From the NCBI GenBank assembly GCA_044235425.1, contig JBIIHW010000004.1, positions 1 to 64,000 of the forward strand: a DNA stretch of 64,000 bases, in the 5' to 3' direction. This DNA is from JBJSXJ01 sp044235425 (GTDB lineage: Bacteria > Planctomycetota > Planctomycetia > Pirellulales > Pirellulaceae). This document shows, one piece after another, positions 61,443-64,000 of the stretch (position 1 is its first letter; each line of letters starts with the position of its first letter). The notes under the pieces are model-generated. The model saw nothing but the letters and a program-made list of their open reading frames with translations. It did no database searches and was not told where the DNA came from. Both the position numbers and the translations under genes were made by a program.

Positions 61443-62480
61443 TCAGGATTTGTTCGCTTCCACTACGTGGCAACGGACGGGATGTTGCGGCGCGACATCG
61501 CGCAGTTCGGGTTCCTGCGTTCGACATAACTCCTCGCATAATTTACAGCGAGGATGAAATTTGCAACCGGTAGGAAATCGCAGCGGACTAGGGACCATGC
61601 CCAGAATACTTTCCAGCTTTACAGACTTAGCCGTGCCAGGTTTGGGACGCGAGGCAAACAGTCCGTTGGTGTACGGATGCCGTGGATTCGCAAACAGCTC
61701 CCGAACACTCGCATACTCCACGACCTTGGAGGCATACATCACCGCGACGTCGTCTGCCATTTCGGCAATGACTCCCAGATCGTGTGTGATGATTAAGATC
61801 GACATGCCGAGTTCCTGCTGGAGTTCCCGCAGCAGCTCGAGAATTTGCGCCTGAATGGTGACATCGAGCGCGGTGGTCGGTTCATCGGCAATCAGCAGTC
61901 GCGGCTGACAGGCGAGCGACATCGCGATCATGACGCGTTGCCGCATCCCGCCCGAAAATTGATGCGGATATTCATTCATCCGCTGTTCGGGCGCCGGCAC
62001 TTTCACCTTCCGCAGCATCTCAATCGCCACATCGCGAGCTTCCCGGCGACTCACCTTCTGATGCAGCAGCACACTTTCCATAATCTGCTGGCCGACTGTG
62101 AAAACCGGATTCAGCGAGGTCATCGGCTCTTGGAAGATCATGGAAATCTTCGAGCCTCGATAGCGTCGCATTTGTGCTTCCGGCATCGTCGCTAAGTCCA
62201 CAACTCCAGAATCCTCATGAAACAGGATTGAGCCATCGACGATGCGACCTGGTTTAGCGATGAGTCGGATGACAGAAAGTGCGGTGACGCTCTTACCACA
62301 ACCGCTCTCACCGACCAGTCCCAGCGTCGCGCCACGTGGAATCGTGAGCGATACGTCGTCTACCGACTTCACCACGCCATCGTCCGTGAAGAAATGGGTG
62401 CGCAGATTCTTGATCTCGACGAGCGGCTTGCGCGAGCTAGTGGGAGCTGTCATGGTGGATGGTTGAGCGGAGGTCGGCAT
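61443..62480 (-). CDS. oppD: Oligopeptide/dipeptide ABC transporter ATPase (OppD-like)
   Basis: This 345-residue ATPase is the partner of OppF. It shows Walker A GESGCGKSVTALSVI, Q-loop IFQEPMTSLNPVFTVGQQI, signature FSGGMRQRVMIAMSL, Walker B LLIADEPTTALDVTIQ and the switch region IITHDLGVIAEMAD. The C-terminal extension has CKFHPRCKLCEELC. FFTDDGVVKSVDDVSLTIPRG marks it as the D subunit. I chose ATG 62480; the frame continues upstream to 62600 inside oppC and is not needed. It lies 14 bp after oppC. Confidence 0.95.
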   Translation of the reverse strand: MPTSAQPSTMTAPTSSRKPLVEIKNLRTHFFTDDGVVKSVDDVSLTIPRGATLGLVGESGCGKSVTALSVIRLIAKPGRIVDGSILFHEDSGVVDLATMPEAQMRRYRGSKISMIFQEPMTSLNPVFTVGQQIMESVLLHQKVSRREARDVAIEMLRKVKVPAPEQRMNEYPHQFSGGMRQRVMIAMSLACQPRLLIADEPTTALDVTIQAQILELLRELQQELGMSILIITHDLGVIAEMADDVAVMYASKVVEYASVRELFANPRHPYTNGLFASRPKPGTAKSVKLESILGMVPSPLRFPTGCKFHPRCKLCEELCRTQEPELRDVAPQHPVRCHVVEANKS

Positions 62481-62494
62481 GTTCACTCTTTCCC

Positions 62495-63784
62495 TTAGGA
62501 CCGCAGTCGAGGATCCATGGCGTCGCGAAGTCCACTGCCGACCAGGTTGAAAACGGTCACGGTAAGGAAGATTGCCAGCGAGGGAATCACGATCAGCCAC
62601 CAGTAGGTGTAATTTTCATTCCCCTGCCGCAGCAATGTTCCCCAACTTGGAGTCGGCGGTCGCACGCCAAATCCGAGTAAACTTAACCCGGCTTCGGTAA
62701 TGATCGCGCCCGCGACACCGAAGGGAGCGGCAACCAGCGCCGGTGAAATCGCATTGGGAAGAATATGCCGAAAGATAATTCGACTGTGCGACGCTCCGAC
62801 CGCTCGCGCCGCTGCCACATAATCAATCGCGCGTTGCTTCAGTACTTCGCCGCGAATCAATCGCGCGATCGTGGGCCAACTGGTAAAGCCAATCACCACC
62901 ATGATGATGTAGATACTGGGACCAATCATCGCCACCAGCGTGAGGATCAAAAAGAAAGATGGGAAGAGCAGCACGACTTCGATCACTCGCGAGGTAATCA
63001 TGTCGATCTTACCGCCAAAATAACCGGCGATGGCGCCGACGAGTACGCCGATCGTGAGATATAACCCCACCGCCACAAAGCCCACGGTCATCGAGATGCG
63101 AGTGCCGTAGATCATTTGCACCAGGACATCGCGTCCAGTGCCGTCCGTTCCCAGCCAGTGGACATCGCCATCATTGCTGTCAGCCCAGTTTGCCTGCGGC
63201 TTGCGACTCAGGGGTGGAACGTCGCGCGCGGTAAGATCCTGCTCGGTTGGGCCGAAGGCAATCAGCGGATAGACACCTGATTCTTGTCCCTTCGACTCAT
63301 ACTGCTCCTGCACGAACGTGCGCGCTCGATACTGGTTCGAGGGCCGCAGGGAAGAAAACGAAAAGATGCCGACAAACAGCAGTAGTACCACGACAAAGTG
63401 CACCACGCTGGTGAGCACTCGCGTGCGTCCCGGCACTTGGCGTCGCTTGGCCGACCAGTTCCAGATCGCGGTGAGCAGCAGCCAGGGCACAAATCCCAGC
63501 AACGCCATGTTGAAAACAAAATCAACCGATTCCGTGGGATTGAATAACGCTCGCAGCCACGGATAGATCGTCTCCTTGGGGGTGCGGTAAACCAAGGGCT
63601 GATCGGACGCCAGCAGGGGAGCGAAGATCGCGATGAGAAAAATGGGCAGTAGGAGCCACAGAGAATAGTAGGCAGGGCGATTCTTTTTGAACTGACGCCA
63701 GACAATGTCCAGATAGGCCTCGCCTTGGCGAGCCCTTTCGGCACGATCGTCGCGTGCTGTCTCGTTCGCCCGCTGCTCACTCAT
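62495..63784 (-). CDS. oppC: Oligopeptide/dipeptide ABC transporter permease (OppC-like)
   Basis: This 429-residue membrane permease has the C-terminal binding-protein-dependent transport domain: GTDGTGRDVLVQMIYGTRIS, then helices from about residue 230. The EAA-type loop is VAAARAVGASHSRIIFRHIL, followed by PNAISPALVAAPFGVAGAII and GLSLLGFGVRPPTPSWG. It is longer than normal OppC (about 300). The N-terminal half has two extra hydrophobic segments (VFNMALLGFVPWLLLTAIWN and VVHFVVVLLLFVGIFSFSSL) and a periplasmic loop of about 80 residues. Its ATG overlaps the oppB stop by 4 bp. Confidence 0.93.
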   Translation of the reverse strand: MSEQRANETARDDRAERARQGEAYLDIVWRQFKKNRPAYYSLWLLLPIFLIAIFAPLLASDQPLVYRTPKETIYPWLRALFNPTESVDFVFNMALLGFVPWLLLTAIWNWSAKRRQVPGRTRVLTSVVHFVVVLLLFVGIFSFSSLRPSNQYRARTFVQEQYESKGQESGVYPLIAFGPTEQDLTARDVPPLSRKPQANWADSNDGDVHWLGTDGTGRDVLVQMIYGTRISMTVGFVAVGLYLTIGVLVGAIAGYFGGKIDMITSRVIEVVLLFPSFFLILTLVAMIGPSIYIIMVVIGFTSWPTIARLIRGEVLKQRAIDYVAAARAVGASHSRIIFRHILPNAISPALVAAPFGVAGAIITEAGLSLLGFGVRPPTPSWGTLLRQGNENYTYWWLIVIPSLAIFLTVTVFNLVGSGLRDAMDPRLRS

Positions 63785-64000
63785 GCCGACTTACCCTGGC
63801 TGTCAAAACTAATTCGAGGATCAACCAACACGTACAGTAGATCCGTCACCAGAATACTGCACATCACGACGATCGCATCGATGTATACCAGCGCCATCAG
63901 CGTCGGATAATCCTTCTGCTCGATCGAATTAAAACTCAAACGACCCATACCCGGAATGTTGAATAAGTATTCCACCAGCACACTGCCGCCCAGCATCGCG
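63781..64000 (-). CDS. oppB: Oligopeptide/dipeptide ABC transporter permease OppB-like (3' end only)
   Basis: The last 72 residues or so of a DppB/OppB-type permease are visible; the gene continues past the right edge. LGGSVLVEYLFNIPGMGRLS, the following NSIEQKDYPTLMALV, and a last helix ending DLLYVLVDPRISF are the conserved C-terminus of the family. The stop overlaps the oppC start as ATGA, which supports an oppB-C-D-F operon. A substrate-binding protein gene is not in the window. Confidence 0.9.
   Translation of the reverse strand, partial: AMLGGSVLVEYLFNIPGMGRLSFNSIEQKDYPTLMALVYIDAIVVMCSILVTDLLYVLVDPRISFDSQGKSA

Overview
The window looks like a chromosomal segment of a planctomycete (Planctomycetota, probably close to the Pirellulales). 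It is moderately GC-rich and dense in protein families typical of that phylum. These include four DUF1501 proteins, a DUF1552 protein, a DUF1592-type cytochrome, a DUF1549/DUF1553 cytochrome, a DUF1598 protein, a DUF3500 protein, an EF-hand secretory protein and a membrane-anchored Ser/Thr kinase. No rRNA, tRNA, CRISPR array, insertion sequence or phage gene was recognised.

Layout. 1-2.5 kb: a gene tail of unknown type, a DUF1501 protein and an orphan response regulator. 2.7-6.8 kb: succinate dehydrogenase sdhC-sdhA-sdhB, with a terminator-like hairpin between sdhA and sdhB and a 17-bp tandem repeat across the sdhB stop. 7-10.5 kb: an ABC ATPase coupled to a large membrane protein. 10.6-11.7 kb: a DUF3500 protein. 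11.8-22.3 kb (minus strand): a nearly gap-free type II secretion cluster gspE-F-G-H-I-J-K, then a GspL/PilM-like gene and a GspM/PilO-like gene; no secretin gene is present. 22.4-23.2 kb: a small exported Gly-rich helical protein.

23.5-33.2 kb (plus strand): a collinear run of EF-hand protein, DUF1592 cytochrome, DUF1552 protein, and a DevC/DevA/DevB-like export system. 33.3-36.4 kb: a kinase with a possible 45-codon leader ORF, then a DUF1501 protein. 36.5-42 kb: pfkB-type kinase, der, type-4 uracil-DNA glycosylase, KDPG aldolase and a MacB-like permease. 42-48.3 kb (minus strand): an ECF sigma factor operon running sigma, putative anti-sigma, coiled-coil membrane protein, DUF1549/DUF1553 cytochrome, DUF1501.

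48.6-55 kb: an ABC-2 permease made of two repeated halves, a hypothetical exported protein, a HIT protein, a DUF1501 protein, an exported MsrB and a SRPBCC protein. 55.1-60.4 kb: dnaE and a DUF1598 protein. 60.4-64 kb (minus strand): an oligopeptide ABC transporter, with oppB cut by the window edge.

The most unusual pattern is non-coding. Every convergent gene pair with a spacer longer than about 250 bp (four cases) has a different short tandem repeat in that spacer. Two of these arrays begin over the stop codon itself, and one is built of perfect hairpins. Other points worth checking are a GspG with Ala instead of Gly before the pilin cleavage site, a GspM-like protein carrying an Ig-like domain and 12 consecutive prolines, a C-x4-C-H haem-like motif, an HHD-variant kinase, and an ABC ATPase and an ABC-2 permease that each lack an adjacent partner.
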